From assembly GCA_029264305.1 (NCBI GenBank), contig JARICA010000020.1, positions 62,001 through 126,000 on the forward strand: a stretch of DNA of 64,000 bases. The letters run 5' to 3'. The notes beneath the pieces were generated by a model, which was given only the letters and a program-made list of their open reading frames with translations, made no database searches and had not been told where the DNA came from. How positions within the stretch are numbered: position 1 is the first letter of the stretch; the number at the start of each line of letters is the position of its first letter. Made by a program: the position numbers and the translations under genes. Origin of the DNA: Faecalimonas sp. (GTDB lineage Bacteria > Bacillota > Clostridia > Lachnospirales > Lachnospiraceae). This document shows, piece after piece, positions 7,088-16,573 of the stretch.

Positions 7088-9700
7088 ATGACGAAGAAAA
7101 AAGAAATCGTACCAGAAATTATTGATAGTGTAGAAGCTCTTACAGCAAAAATGGAAGCAATGAGAGAAGCTCAGAAAGTATTTGCTACATTTACACAAGA
7201 GCAAGTAGATAAAATCTTTTTTGAAGCTGCTTTAGCAGCAAATAAACAACGTATTCCATTAGCAAAAATGGCAGTAGAAGAAACTGGTATGGGTATCGTT
7301 GAAGATAAAGTAATCAAAAATCATTACGCAGCAGAATATATTTACAATGCATATAAAGATACAAAAACTTGCGGAGTAATTGAAGAAGATAAAGCATACG
7401 GAATTAAAAAAGTTGCAGAACCAATTGGTTTAATTGCAGCAGTTATTCCAACAACAAATCCAACATCAACAGCGATTTTCAAAACATTAATCGCATTAAA
7501 AACAAGAAATGCAATCATCATCAGCCCACATCCACGTGCAAAAGCATCAACAATTGCAGCAGCGAAAGTTGTTTTAGATGCAGCAGTTAAAGCTGGTGCA
7601 CCAGAAGGAATTATTGGTTGGATTGATGTACCATCACTTGAATTAACAAATGAAGTAATGAAAGGTGCAGATACAATCCTTGCTACAGGTGGTCCTGGTA
7701 TGGTTAAAGCAGCATACTCTTCAGGAAAACCAGCACTTGGTGTAGGTGCAGGTAACACACCAGTTATCATTGATGATACAGCTGATGTTAAAATGGCAGT
7801 AAACTCAATCATTCATTCAAAAACATTTGATAATGGTATGATTTGTGCTTCAGAACAGTCTGTAACTGTTTTAGAAGGGGTATATAAAGAAGTTAAAGAA
7901 GAATTCGCACTTCGCGGATGTTATTTCTTAAAGAAAGACGAAATTGAAAAAGTTCGTAAAACAATTATTATTAACGGAGCATTAAATGCAAAAATCGTTG
8001 GACAGTCAGCACATACAATCGCTGCACTTGCAGGAGTAAAAGTTCCAGAAGATACTAAGATTTTAATTGGTGAAGTTGAATCTGTAGATCTTTCAGAAGA
8101 GTTTGCTCACGAAAAATTATCTCCAGTACTTGCAATGTACAAAGCAAAAACATTTGATGAAGCAATTGCAAAAGCAGAACAATTAGTTGCAGATGGTGGA
8201 TACGGACATACATCTTCTATCTACATTCATCCAGCACAATCTGAAAAATTAGCAAAACACGCAGCAGCAATGAAAACTTGCCGTATTTTAGTGAATACAC
8301 CTTCTTCTCAAGGTGGTATCGGTGACCTTTACAACTTTAAATTAGCACCATCTCTTACATTAGGTTGTGGTTCATGGGGTGGAAACTCTGTATCTGAAAA
8401 CGTTGGTGTAAAACATTTAATTAACATTAAAACAGTTGCCGAGAGGAGAGAAAATATGCTTTGGTTTAGAGCACCTGAAAAGGTTTACTTCAAAAAAGGT
8501 TGTATGCCTGTAGCACTTGATGAACTTGGAACAGTAATGGGTAAAAAGAAAGCATTTATCGTAACTGACAGTTTCTTATATCACAACGGTTATGTGAAAG
8601 GAATTGAAGAAAAATTAGATGAAATGGGAATCCAACATACATGTTTCTATGAAGTAGCTCCAGACCCAACACTTGCTTGTGCAAAAGCAGGAGCAGAAGC
8701 TATGAGAGCATTTGGCCCAGATGTAATTATTGCACTTGGTGGTGGTTCAGCAATGGACGCAGGTAAAATCATGTGGGTAATGTATGAACATCCAGAAGCA
8801 GACTTTATGGATATGGCTATGCGTTTCATGGATATTCGTAAGAGAGTATACACATTCCCTAAAATGGGTGAAAAAGCATATTTCGTAGCAATTCCTACAT
8901 CTTCAGGAACAGGTTCAGAAGTAACACCATTTGCTGTTATCACAGATGAAGAAACAGGAGTAAAATATCCATTAGCAGATTATGAATTACTTCCTAAAAT
9001 GGCTATTATTGATGCAGACAATATGATGAGTCAACCAAAAGGACTTACAAGCGCTTCAGGTATTGATGCTTTAACACATGCATTAGAAGCATATGCATCT
9101 ATTTTAGCAACAGATTATACAGATGGACTTGCTTTAAAAGCAATGAAAAATATTTTTGAATATTTACCATCAGCATATGAAAATGGTGCAAATGATCCAA
9201 AAGCAAGAGAAAAAATGGCAGATGCTTCTTGCATGGCAGGTATGGCATTCGCAAATGCTTTCCTTGGAGTATGCCACTCAATGGCACATAAATTAGGAGC
9301 TTTCCATCATTTACCACATGGTGTTGCAAACGCATTATTAATCAATGAAGTAATGAAATTTAATGCAACAGATGTGCCTACAAAAATGGGAACATTTTCA
9401 CAGTATCAGTATCCACATGCATTAGAAAGATACGCTGAATGTGCTAGATTCTGTGGTGTTGTAGGAAAAGATGATAAAGAAACATTTGAAAAATTCTTAG
9501 TGAAGATTGATGAATTAAAAGCAAAAGTTGGAATTAAGAAAACAATTAAAGAATATGGAGTAGATGAAAAATACTTCTTAGAAACATTAGATGAAATGGT
9601 AGAACAAGCATTTGATGATCAGTGTACAGGAGCTAATCCAAGATATCCATTGATGAAAGAAATTAAAGAAATGTACTTAAAAGTATATTACGGAAAATAA
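7088..9700 (+). CDS. adhE: Bifunctional acetaldehyde/alcohol dehydrogenase AdhE
   Basis: AdhE reduces acetyl-CoA to acetaldehyde and then to ethanol, using two NADH and regenerating NAD in fermentation. The N-terminal aldehyde dehydrogenase domain (about 1-440) has its catalytic cysteine in GMICASEQS at Cys253. The C-terminal iron-dependent alcohol dehydrogenase domain (about 455-870) has GGGSAMDAGKIM and the metal-binding histidines in HSMAHKLGAFHHLPHG. The 870 residues match the family. A GTG at 7073 overlaps the GGAGG (7075-7079), so the ATG at 7088, 8 nt after it, is the start. The gene is monocistronic, with its own promoter and terminator. AdhE usually forms long filaments called spirosomes. 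Confidence 0.97.
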   Translation: MTKKKEIVPEIIDSVEALTAKMEAMREAQKVFATFTQEQVDKIFFEAALAANKQRIPLAKMAVEETGMGIVEDKVIKNHYAAEYIYNAYKDTKTCGVIEEDKAYGIKKVAEPIGLIAAVIPTTNPTSTAIFKTLIALKTRNAIIISPHPRAKASTIAAAKVVLDAAVKAGAPEGIIGWIDVPSLELTNEVMKGADTILATGGPGMVKAAYSSGKPALGVGAGNTPVIIDDTADVKMAVNSIIHSKTFDNGMICASEQSVTVLEGVYKEVKEEFALRGCYFLKKDEIEKVRKTIIINGALNAKIVGQSAHTIAALAGVKVPEDTKILIGEVESVDLSEEFAHEKLSPVLAMYKAKTFDEAIAKAEQLVADGGYGHTSSIYIHPAQSEKLAKHAAAMKTCRILVNTPSSQGGIGDLYNFKLAPSLTLGCGSWGGNSVSENVGVKHLINIKTVAERRENMLWFRAPEKVYFKKGCMPVALDELGTVMGKKKAFIVTDSFLYHNGYVKGIEEKLDEMGIQHTCFYEVAPDPTLACAKAGAEAMRAFGPDVIIALGGGSAMDAGKIMWVMYEHPEADFMDMAMRFMDIRKRVYTFPKMGEKAYFVAIPTSSGTGSEVTPFAVITDEETGVKYPLADYELLPKMAIIDADNMMSQPKGLTSASGIDALTHALEAYASILATDYTDGLALKAMKNIFEYLPSAYENGANDPKAREKMADASCMAGMAFANAFLGVCHSMAHKLGAFHHLPHGVANALLINEVMKFNATDVPTKMGTFSQYQYPHALERYAECARFCGVVGKDDKETFEKFLVKIDELKAKVGIKKTIKEYGVDEKYFLETLDEMVEQAFDDQCTGANPRYPLMKEIKEMYLKVYYGK

Positions 9701-9713
9701 TATTTAAATACAC

Positions 9714-9750
9714 AATTAGAGACGTAGGAAACTACGTCTCTAATTTTATT
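9714..9750 (+). terminator. Intrinsic terminator after adhE
   Basis: A perfect 14-bp stem joins AATTAGAGACGTAG (9714-9727) and CTACGTCTCTAATT (9732-9745) around a GAAA tetraloop and is followed by TTATTTT. Confidence 0.93.
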
Positions 9751-9856
9751 TTCGAAAACTTTATATGTAGAAATATAAAACAATGCGATTGAATTGTTAA
9801 AAAAAAGACAATAAATAACAAGCAAAAAAGATTGTTAAAAATTATTAAAAAAACTA

Positions 9857-9884
9857 TTGCATTTATAAAATAGGGGTGTATAAT
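9857..9884 (+). promoter_or_regulatory. Promoter of the APH-fold kinase gene
   Basis: TTGCAT (9857-9862) and TATAAT (9879-9884) are spaced by 16 nt, about 47 nt before the start codon. Confidence 0.6.
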
Positions 9885-9930
9885 ATAAATATCAAATAAA
9901 GAACGAAGCAAACTATAGGAGGTATGACTT

Positions 9931-10686
9931 ATGAAACTGGATAAAAGTAATTTAATCGTAAAACGCGCATATAAAGAAGTGTACAAATGTGATGAAGGTA
10001 TTGTAAAAGTATTCGAGAAGAATCATTTAAAATCAGATGTATTTAATGAAGCTTTGAATACAGCCAGAGTAGAAGAGACAGGTCTTGACATTCCTAAAGT
10101 AAAGAGTGTAAGTGAATTAGATGGGAAATGGGCTGTTATAATTGAATATAAAGAAGGAAAAACACTTGCAGAAATGATGCAAGTAGATGCAAGAAATCTT
10201 GAAAAATATATGGAAGATTTTGTAGATTTACAGTTGCAAGTTCACAGCAAAAGAGCACCTCTATTAAATAAATTAAAAGATAAACTTGCACGTCAGATCA
10301 ATAGTTTGACAGAATTAGATGCTACAGCAAGATATGAACTTTTAACAAGATTGGAAAGTATGCCAAAACATGATAAAGTATGCCATGGAGATTTTAATCC
10401 AAGCAATATCATTGTTGGCAAAAATGGTAAAATGACTGTAGTTGATTGGGCTCATGCAACACAAGGAAATGCAAGTGCAGACGCAGCAATGACATACTTG
10501 TTATTTGCTTTGAAAGATCAAGAAACAGCAGATTTATATTTGAAATTATTCTGTAAGAAGAGTGATACTGCAAAACAATATGTACAGCAATGGCTACCAA
10601 TTGTTGCAGCAGCACAGTTGACAAAGAATAATGAACTTGAAAAAGAATTCTTAATGAAATGGATTGATGTATTCGATTACCAATAG
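9931..10686 (+). CDS. Aminoglycoside/choline kinase-fold phosphotransferase
   Basis: This 251-residue protein has a small-molecule kinase fold of the APH/choline kinase type. The catalytic loop is CHGDFNPSNI (His152, Asp154, Asn159 region), and the metal-binding Asp is Asp172 in VVDWAHA. The N-terminal lobe has VIIEYKEGKTLAEMM, the hinge region. Resistance function cannot be claimed, because the same fold phosphorylates choline, sugars and other metabolites. It has its own promoter and terminator, so the context gives no substrate. AGGAGG lies 7-8 nt before the ATG. Confidence 0.8.
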   Translation: MKLDKSNLIVKRAYKEVYKCDEGIVKVFEKNHLKSDVFNEALNTARVEETGLDIPKVKSVSELDGKWAVIIEYKEGKTLAEMMQVDARNLEKYMEDFVDLQLQVHSKRAPLLNKLKDKLARQINSLTELDATARYELLTRLESMPKHDKVCHGDFNPSNIIVGKNGKMTVVDWAHATQGNASADAAMTYLLFALKDQETADLYLKLFCKKSDTAKQYVQQWLPIVAAAQLTKNNELEKEFLMKWIDVFDYQ

Positions 10687-10692
10687 AAAAGA

Positions 10693-10728
10693 AAAAGAGG
10701 GCACCACATTATGTGAGTGTCCTCTTTT
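10693..10728. terminator. Bidirectional terminator between convergent genes
   Basis: AAAAGAGG (10693-10700) pairs with CCTCTTTT (10721-10728), with GCAC/GTGT and CACA/TGTG helping inside. The A- and T-runs on either side let it serve both the kinase gene and the convergent hydrolase gene. Confidence 0.8.
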
Positions 10729-10737
10729 ATATACTTT

Positions 10738-11769
10738 TTAGAAAAATACATTATCGCCGACAACAATTCCTTCATGGCCAGTATATGATGCGTGGAAAGA
10801 ATAGCAATTTCGCACAGGGTCATACCTTGCACCAGAAAGAGCATCTTGAGCAACTTGATAGCAGAGTTGTTTTGGTCCACGATTTAAAACTTTGTCCAGT
10901 TTTCCGGTCCAAGTAGGTGAAAACTGTCCGTTTTGATAAATGACACCTGAGAGTGTGTTGGGATACTTTGGACTTTCTATACGATTCATGATAACAGTTG
11001 CTACTGCAAGTAGGGCATTGTAGTCAGTTGAACCTGCTTCACATTCTAAAATTCCTGCAAATAATGCCAAATCTTCTGCAACAGAAGGGGGATTCGGTTT
11101 GACTTCTGGTTTTCTATTTCCTTCAGGTTTTTTATTCAGTAAACTTTGCGTTTGTTTTGCCAGTTCTTCGGCTTTTTTTAACTGTTCTTTGTAAGATGTT
11201 AATTCATTGGAAGTGTCAGTAATTTTTGATGAAAGTTGCTTATACTTTTCGTTTAATTCTTTTTTTTGTTGCTCAAAAACTTTTTGTTTTTGACGTAAAG
11301 CCTTTTCTTTTTTTGTAATATCAAGATGAAGTTTTTGCAATTTTTCTAGCATATTCCGATCATATTCACTGACAGTAACGATAAAATCGGCTTTATTCAA
11401 AAGATCGGCCATGGATTCCGATTCCATTAACATAGTTAGAAAACTGGTGGAACCAGTCTCATAAATGTATTTGATTCGTTTTTTCATTAGTTCGTATTGC
11501 CCGTTTTCACGCACCTTGGCTAAGGCAAGTTTTTGTTGAACTGTTGAAATTTCTTTCATCGTTGCCTCTAAAGATACAGTGGTAGAAGATAAATTCTTGC
11601 CTGTTGTATCTTTGTCTTTGTTTAATTCATTTAAGTTGTTCTCTAAATCTTTTTGCTTTTGAGAGACAGTTTCAGCTTCTAGTATATAAGTAAATGGACT
11701 TGAAAAACAAAGAGAAGCAATAGTGATTAGAGCAAAAACTTTTTTCTTCTGCTTTTGTAATATATTCAT
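10738..11769 (-). CDS. Secreted SleB-type cell wall hydrolase with coiled-coil N-terminus
   Basis: The protein has 343 residues. A signal peptide covers about 1-33 (basic start, then a hydrophobic run ending FTYILEAE). A long coiled coil covers about 35-210 and resembles the PcsB/CwlO N-terminal regulatory domain, with YIYETGSTSFLTMLMESES inside it. A proline-rich linker (NRKPEVKPNPPS) follows. The C-terminal hydrolase domain (about 230-343) is of the SleB/CwlJ family, with ILECEAG holding the likely catalytic glutamate (Glu242 or Glu244) and VIMNRIESPKYP. SleB-family enzymes are lytic transglycosylases acting on cortex or wall peptidoglycan. The coiled-coil suggests membrane-associated control in growing cells rather than a spore-only role; that is inference. 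Confidence 0.85.
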   Translation of the reverse strand: MNILQKQKKKVFALITIASLCFSSPFTYILEAETVSQKQKDLENNLNELNKDKDTTGKNLSSTTVSLEATMKEISTVQQKLALAKVRENGQYELMKKRIKYIYETGSTSFLTMLMESESMADLLNKADFIVTVSEYDRNMLEKLQKLHLDITKKEKALRQKQKVFEQQKKELNEKYKQLSSKITDTSNELTSYKEQLKKAEELAKQTQSLLNKKPEGNRKPEVKPNPPSVAEDLALFAGILECEAGSTDYNALLAVATVIMNRIESPKYPNTLSGVIYQNGQFSPTWTGKLDKVLNRGPKQLCYQVAQDALSGARYDPVRNCYSFHASYTGHEGIVVGDNVFF

Positions 11770-11836
11770 TTTGTATTCCTTTCTCTGAAAAAATCAAAAC
11801 ATCCATATGTATCTTATTTAAATAAGCGTGTTTTTT

Positions 11837-11878
11837 ATTCTACTATAAATTGATATTTTTTGCAAATTTTGATATGAT
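11837..11878. promoter_or_regulatory. Overlapping divergent promoters
   Basis: On the plus strand TTGATA (11850-11855), 17 nt, TATGAT (11873-11878) faces the gene at 11913. On the minus strand TTGCAA (11865-11860), 17 nt, TAGAAT (11842-11837) faces the wall hydrolase. The two promoters interleave, so polymerase at one should exclude the other. Confidence 0.6.
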
Positions 11879-11912
11879 AAGAAAGAATTGAAATAAATAA
11901 AGAGGAAAACAT

Positions 11913-12497
11913 ATGAGAAAATATGAAGAAGAAAAGTATCGTTTAGACAAGATTAGAGAAAAGATTTATCCGTGGGTAAAAGGAGAACTTGTTGATTATC
12001 AAGTTATAAACGGAAAAGATATTTCAGCACAGGACACACCTCTTATTACATTCGTCGGGAATTTACATATTGTTTTAGTCATTAATAGAGGAAATGATAC
12101 ATATGAGATAATAAGAGATAAAATGTTACCACCAGATTGTGATATAGAGGAACTTTATCATACTGCCTGTGCAAATTTAGTTAGAGATGTGGAATTTGTT
12201 GTTTCACAGACATTGTATGGGGGATTTGGGATTGTAGCAGATGGGTATCATGAGGCAAGTTCACTTTGTTTTCAGCAGATATGGAAAATGTGTGCAGAAA
12301 AATTAAAAGATGATTTGCTCATTATGGCACCAGCAAAGGATACCGTTGTATTTCTTCCATTGGGACAAAAAGAAAAATTGCCGTATATGAAAGAGTATGC
12401 TAAGCAAGCATATGAGAGAAATCGAGATAAAATAGGCCTTCAAATATTTAGATTTTCACGAACGAGAAAGGAATTGACGGTATATGAAGAAAATTAA
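11913..12497 (+). CDS. Conserved protein of unknown function (DUF1444/DUF5688-like)
   Basis: I do not recognise a function. The 194 residues have no signal peptide or membrane helix. Motifs that look conserved are TPLITFVGNLHIVLVINRGN, CANLVRDVEFVVSQTLYGGF and LLIMAPAKDTVVFLPLG, the last resembling the end of DUF1444/YtpQ and DUF5688 proteins. Such proteins have no established role. It has its own promoter, and its stop overlaps the following HAD phosphatase by 14 nt, so the two are cotranscribed. Confidence 0.6.
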   Translation: MRKYEEEKYRLDKIREKIYPWVKGELVDYQVINGKDISAQDTPLITFVGNLHIVLVINRGNDTYEIIRDKMLPPDCDIEELYHTACANLVRDVEFVVSQTLYGGFGIVADGYHEASSLCFQQIWKMCAEKLKDDLLIMAPAKDTVVFLPLGQKEKLPYMKEYAKQAYERNRDKIGLQIFRFSRTRKELTVYEEN

Positions 12498-13311
12498 ATT
12501 AATAGGCCTCGATTGTGATGGCACTCTTTTGAATGACAACAAAGAATTAACAGAGTATAGCAGAGAGGTTCTTCAACGTGCCATTGCCAAAGGAATTCAT
12601 ATTGTTATTGCTACTGGAAGGCCGCTGACGGGTATACCGAAAGAGGTACTTTCTATTGAAGGAATTCGATATGCACTTACATCGAATGGAGCAAGAATTG
12701 TGGATATAATGGAAAACAAAGTAATTAGTGAATGCACAATGGCTGCAAAGACTGCAAGAAAATTGTTGCATATTTTTTCGGCATACGACACATATAAAGA
12801 AATATTTATTGATGGACAGGGATATGCAAGTAAAGAAGATTTAGAGAGAATAGATGAATATGTCGATACAGAAAGCATGGCTCGTTATGTGAGAGAATGT
12901 CGTGAAGAAGTAGAAAATCTTGAAGAATTATTGAAAGAAGATGGAATTCGGGTAGATAAAGTACATGTGATGTTTTGTAATCAAAGCGAGAGAATGAAAG
13001 CGCTTGCTGAAGTGCGTAAAGTGGAAGGGATTACCACTACTTTTGCAATTTCTAATAACATAGAAGTGAATATGCTTGATGTGGATAAAGGACAAGGCTT
13101 ATTGCGGTTAGGAAGATTACTTGGTATAAAGCGTGAAGAGATTATGGCTTGTGGAGATGGAATGAATGATTTAGAAATGCTAAAGGCAGCAGGATTGGGT
13201 GTTGCTATGGAAAATGCTATGGATGAAGTTAAGCAGGCAGCAGATTATATAACAGATACAAATGAAAATAATGGTGTAGCGAAAGCAATTGAAAAATTTG
13301 CATTAGCATAA
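12484..13311 (+). CDS. Cof-type HAD-IIB phosphatase
   Basis: This is a 275-residue HAD-superfamily phosphatase of the Cof/YidA type, which acts on sugar phosphates and similar small phosphoesters. Motif I is GLDCDGTLLNDNKEL (Asp nucleophile near residue 9), motif II IVIATGRP, and motif IV GDGMNDLEML near 220. The cap between motifs II and III fits the C2 type. The substrate cannot be told from sequence. It overlaps the upstream gene by 14 nt and precedes uppP by 15 nt. Confidence 0.9.
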   Translation: MKKIKLIGLDCDGTLLNDNKELTEYSREVLQRAIAKGIHIVIATGRPLTGIPKEVLSIEGIRYALTSNGARIVDIMENKVISECTMAAKTARKLLHIFSAYDTYKEIFIDGQGYASKEDLERIDEYVDTESMARYVRECREEVENLEELLKEDGIRVDKVHVMFCNQSERMKALAEVRKVEGITTTFAISNNIEVNMLDVDKGQGLLRLGRLLGIKREEIMACGDGMNDLEMLKAAGLGVAMENAMDEVKQAADYITDTNENNGVAKAIEKFALA

Positions 13312-13326
13312 AATGAGGAGGAAAAA

Positions 13327-14163
13327 ATGGAGATTTTTTTTGAAGTATTGAAAACAGTTTTTCTTGGAATTGTGGAAGGAATTACTGAATGGTTACCAAT
13401 TAGTAGTACAGGGCATTTGATTTTGGTAAATCAGATTGTTCAGTTAGATGCAAGCAAACAGTTTATGGAGATGTTTAATGTTGTTATTCAATTAGGAGCA
13501 ATTATGGCTGTAGTTATTTTATATTTCCATAAATTAAATCCGTTTTCGAAAAGGAAGAGCCCAAAGCAAAAAACACAAACATTTCAATTATGGATAAAAG
13601 TTGTAATTGCGTGTGTACCAGCGATGATTATCGGAATTCCGTTAGATGATTGGATGGATGAACATTTACATAATTCGGTTGTTGTTGCAGCGATGTTGAT
13701 TATTTATGGTATTTTATTTATTGTTGTGGAAAACAGAAATAAAAATAAAACACCTTCTGTTACAAAATTTTCACAGTTGTCATATCAGATGGCTCTTGTC
13801 ATTGGTGTATGGCAAGTTTTAGCTCTTGTTCCTGGAACTTCACGTTCTGGTGCAACAATTGTAGGTGGATTACTTTTGGGAACATCTAGATATATTGCGG
13901 CAGAATTTACATTTTTCCTCGCAATTCCAGTTATGTTTGGTGCAAGTGGATTGAAAATTTTGAAATTTATAAAAGCTGGTGTAGGGATTACTGGTTTAGA
14001 GGTTGCTATTTTGATAATAGGTTGTTTAACAGCGTTTATTGTGTCTGTTTTAGCAATTAAATTTTTGATGGGATACATTAAGAAGAATAATTTTAAAGTA
14101 TTTGGAGTGTATAGAATTGTATTAGGTATTCTTATCTTAGGAACCTTTTTCATGATGAAATAA
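13327..14163 (+). CDS. uppP: Undecaprenyl-diphosphatase UppP
   Basis: UppP (BacA) dephosphorylates undecaprenyl diphosphate at the outer membrane face, recycling the lipid carrier for peptidoglycan and other polymers. It confers bacitracin tolerance when abundant. The 278 residues are highly hydrophobic with about eight helices. The motifs [17 protein letters not shown] (near 17-34) and [10 protein letters not shown] (near 170) contain the catalytic glutamates, serine and arginine. It lies 15 nt after the HAD gene and ends at a strong terminator. Confidence 0.95.
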   Translation: MEIFFEVLKTVFLGIVEGITEWLPISSTGHLILVNQIVQLDASKQFMEMFNVVIQLGAIMAVVILYFHKLNPFSKRKSPKQKTQTFQLWIKVVIACVPAMIIGIPLDDWMDEHLHNSVVVAAMLIIYGILFIVVENRNKNKTPSVTKFSQLSYQMALVIGVWQVLALVPGTSRSGATIVGGLLLGTSRYIAAEFTFFLAIPVMFGASGLKILKFIKAGVGITGLEVAILIIGCLTAFIVSVLAIKFLMGYIKKNNFKVFGVYRIVLGILILGTFFMMK

Positions 14164-14169
14164 GAAAAG

Positions 14170-14217
14170 ACAAGTGGTTATTTATACGAAAAAGTATAAA
14201 AACCACTTGTTTTTTTG
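14170..14217 (+). terminator. Intrinsic terminator after uppP
   Basis: ACAAGTGGTT (14170-14179) pairs with AACCACTTGT (14201-14210), and TTTATAC/GTATAAA extends the stem inside. A run of T follows to 14216. Confidence 0.92.
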
Positions 14218-14234
14218 TGTGAATGTGTTATAAT
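14207..14234 (+). promoter_or_regulatory. Candidate promoter of the amino-acid ABC operon
   Basis: TTGTTT (14207-14212), a 16-nt spacer and TATAAT (14229-14234) lie about 46 nt before the lipoprotein start. The -35 overlaps the end of the uppP terminator, which makes the -35 uncertain. Confidence 0.5.
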
Positions 14235-14279
14235 ATGCAACGTTAATGAATTTTTATGCAATAAGAGGAGGAAGAAATC

Positions 14280-15041
14280 ATGAAAATGAAAAAAATAATA
14301 AGTTTAGCATTAGTAGGAGTAGTTGCGTGTTCTGTAGTAGCATGTGGAGGGAAAAAAAGTGAGTCAGATACATTGATAGTAGGGACAGAAGCAGGATTTG
14401 CACCTTACGAATATATGAAAGGAAATAAAATAGTTGGAATTGACATGGATATAGCGAAAGCAATTGCAGATGAGATGGGAAAAGAACTTAAAATTAAAAA
14501 TATGGAATTTGATGGTGCCTTGGCAAGTGTTGCAAGTGGGAAAGTTGATTTTGTTGCAGCAGGTGTTTCTATCAATGAAGAGCGCAAGAAGACAATGGAC
14601 TTTTCACACGAGTATGTAGATTCTACAGAGGTAATTGTCGTAAATAGTAAAACACAGGCAATTACAGGGAATGTGAAAGGGGAAAGTTTGAATGGAAAAG
14701 TAGTTGCTGTACAACAAGGGAATATTGCAGATAGTTGGGTATCGAATAAAGATAATTGTAACCCAAAAGAGATAAAGAGATATACAAAATTTGCACAGGC
14801 AAGTGAAGACTTAAAGAATAATAAGGTGGATTGCATCGTTATGGATAAATATCCAGCAGAGAAACTTGTTTCAGAAAATAAAGAATTAAAAATTTTAGAT
14901 GGAGTTCTTTTTGAAGATAAATATGCTGTTGCTGTAAAAAAAGGAAACAAAGAACTTTTAGAGCAAATTAACAAAGTGATTGATAAACTAATTGCAGATG
15001 GAAAGATTGAAGAGTTTACTGCAAATCATACTCAGAAATAG
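14280..15041 (+). CDS. Amino-acid ABC transporter substrate-binding lipoprotein
   Basis: This 253-residue lipoprotein captures a polar amino acid outside the cell. The signal peptide ends in a lipobox (SVVACGG) near residues 19-24. The mature part is a family 3 solute-binding protein: LIVGTEAGFAPYEYM, GIDMDIAKAIADEMG, FDGALASVASGKVDFVAAG and EERKKTMDFSHEYV, then GKVVAVQQG. The arginine and aspartate that bind the alpha-carboxyl and amino groups are expected in these segments. It is the first gene of a three-gene operon with its permease and ATPase. Ligand identity (glutamine, cystine, arginine or other) is not determined. Confidence 0.93.
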   Translation: MKMKKIISLALVGVVACSVVACGGKKSESDTLIVGTEAGFAPYEYMKGNKIVGIDMDIAKAIADEMGKELKIKNMEFDGALASVASGKVDFVAAGVSINEERKKTMDFSHEYVDSTEVIVVNSKTQAITGNVKGESLNGKVVAVQQGNIADSWVSNKDNCNPKEIKRYTKFAQASEDLKNNKVDCIVMDKYPAEKLVSENKELKILDGVLFEDKYAVAVKKGNKELLEQINKVIDKLIADGKIEEFTANHTQK

Positions 15042-15059
15042 TTTGAAAGGAAAAAGAAG

Positions 15060-15749
15060 ATGAATTTCATTCACAATATTGTAGACGGTTTTTATCATGC
15101 CGTGATTTATGACCAAAGATATTTAGTATATTTGGACGGATTAAAGATAACAATTTTGATTTCACTTTTTGCCATTGCTATAGGGGTGGCTATTGGACTT
15201 TTGATTGCGATTATTAAAGTGAGTGCCTCAGAAAAGAAAATATTGATTGGATTAAAATGGATTAGTAATTTATACATAACAGTAATTCGTGGGACACCAG
15301 TTATGGTACAATTACTTATTATTTACAATTTGGTTTTTACAGCAAGAGATACAAACGAAATTGTTGTAGGAGCAATTTGTTTTGGAATTAATTCGGGAGC
15401 GTATGTGGCAGAAATTATCCGTGCAGGAATCGAATCGATTGACAAGGGACAAATGGAAGCCGGTCGATCATTGGGATTTAATTATATTCAAACTATGCAT
15501 TATATTATTGTTCCACAGGCAATCAAAAACATTTTGCCAGCACTTAGTAATGAATTTATTGTTTTAATTAAAGAAACATCCGTTGCTGGAATTATTGCAG
15601 TAACAGATTTGACGAAGGCAGCACAGTATATTGGTTCAACTGATTATAATATTCTCCCACCACTTTATGTTGCAGCAGCCTGCTATCTTGTTATTGTACT
15701 TGGATTGACAAAATTACAAGGTATGCTTGAAAGGAGATTGGCAAGATGA
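15060..15749 (+). CDS. Amino-acid ABC transporter permease
   Basis: This 229-residue permease of the HisM/GlnP type has about five membrane helices. [20 protein letters not shown] is the typical start of the transport domain, and the EAA loop reads [20 protein letters not shown]. Another family segment is [14 protein letters not shown]. It probably works as a homodimer with the ATPase encoded next. Its TGA stop shares ATGA with the ATPase start, which indicates translational coupling. Confidence 0.94.
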   Translation: MNFIHNIVDGFYHAVIYDQRYLVYLDGLKITILISLFAIAIGVAIGLLIAIIKVSASEKKILIGLKWISNLYITVIRGTPVMVQLLIIYNLVFTARDTNEIVVGAICFGINSGAYVAEIIRAGIESIDKGQMEAGRSLGFNYIQTMHYIIVPQAIKNILPALSNEFIVLIKETSVAGIIAVTDLTKAAQYIGSTDYNILPPLYVAAACYLVIVLGLTKLQGMLERRLAR

Positions 15750-16468
15750 TTATAACAAAAAATTTGCAGAAATCATTTCACGGAAATCAAATATTAAAAG
15801 GAATTGATATACATATTGAACAGGGAGAAAAAGTTGTTATCATAGGCCCATCTGGTTCGGGGAAATCTACATTTTTACGTTGTTTGAATCTTCTAGAAAC
15901 AACCACCGGTGGGGAAGTGTGGTTTGAAGGAAATAATATTACAAGTAAAGAATGTAATATTAATAAGCTTAGACAAAAAATGGGAATGGTTTTTCAACAA
16001 TTTAATTTGTTTCCACATTTGACGGTAAAGGAAAATATTACTCTTGCGCCGATTAAATTGGGGCTAATGAGTAAAGAAGAAGCAGATAAAAAGGCAGAAG
16101 AATTACTAGTGCGTGTAGGTTTACCAGACAAGGCAGAACAATATCCAAAACAGTTATCAGGAGGACAAAAACAACGTATAGCGATTGCAAGGGCATTGGC
16201 AATGAATCCGGAAGTGATGTTATTTGATGAGCCGACTTCTGCTCTTGACCCAGAAATGGTAGGGGAAGTACTCGCATTGATGAAAGAACTTGCCGATGAG
16301 GGGATGACTATGGTTGTTGTTACACATGAAATGGGATTTGCAAGAGAAGTGGCAACACGTGTTATTTTTATGGATGAAGGTCAAATAAAAGAGGAAAATA
16401 CGCCAGAAAAATTTTTTACGGATCCGAAAGATGAGAGATTAAAAGAATTTTTGTCAAAAGTATTATAG
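15746..16468 (+). CDS. Amino-acid ABC transporter ATP-binding protein
   Basis: This 240-residue ATPase is of the GlnQ/HisP type. Walker A is [12 protein letters not shown] (near 37), the Q-loop [16 protein letters not shown], the signature [16 protein letters not shown] and Walker [17 protein letters not shown]. The H-loop is [10 protein letters not shown]. It is the last gene of the operon. No clear terminator follows; AATGTT/AACATT forms a small hairpin near 16482-16498. Confidence 0.95.
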   Translation: MIITKNLQKSFHGNQILKGIDIHIEQGEKVVIIGPSGSGKSTFLRCLNLLETTTGGEVWFEGNNITSKECNINKLRQKMGMVFQQFNLFPHLTVKENITLAPIKLGLMSKEEADKKAEELLVRVGLPDKAEQYPKQLSGGQKQRIAIARALAMNPEVMLFDEPTSALDPEMVGEVLALMKELADEGMTMVVVTHEMGFAREVATRVIFMDEGQIKEENTPEKFFTDPKDERLKEFLSKVL

Positions 16469-16511
16469 AAATAAAAAGAATCTAATGTTCATTAACATTT
16501 GATAAAGTGTA

Positions 16512-16540
16512 TTGACTTCCAAAGAGAGAAAGCATATAGT
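16512..16540 (+). promoter_or_regulatory. Promoter before the Zn-ribbon membrane protein
   Basis: TTGACT (16512-16517), a 17-nt spacer and TATAGT (16535-16540) lie 34 nt before the start codon at 16574. Confidence 0.7.
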
Positions 16541-16573
16541 GAGTGCAAATGTTAGTGAAATGAGGCGTAAATA

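Noticed and set aside
7342..7812. Minus-strand ORF (156 aa) opposite adhE
   Set aside because: It lies within a perfect AdhE domain and has no independent support.
9931..10686. Antibiotic resistance kinase
   Set aside because: Only the APH fold is visible. There is no resistance context and the fold covers many metabolic kinases.
14405..14974. Minus-strand ORF (189 aa) opposite the amino-acid-binding lipoprotein
   Set aside because: Its Ser/Phe-rich content is typical of the reverse of Lys/Glu-rich coding, and it has no ribosome site.
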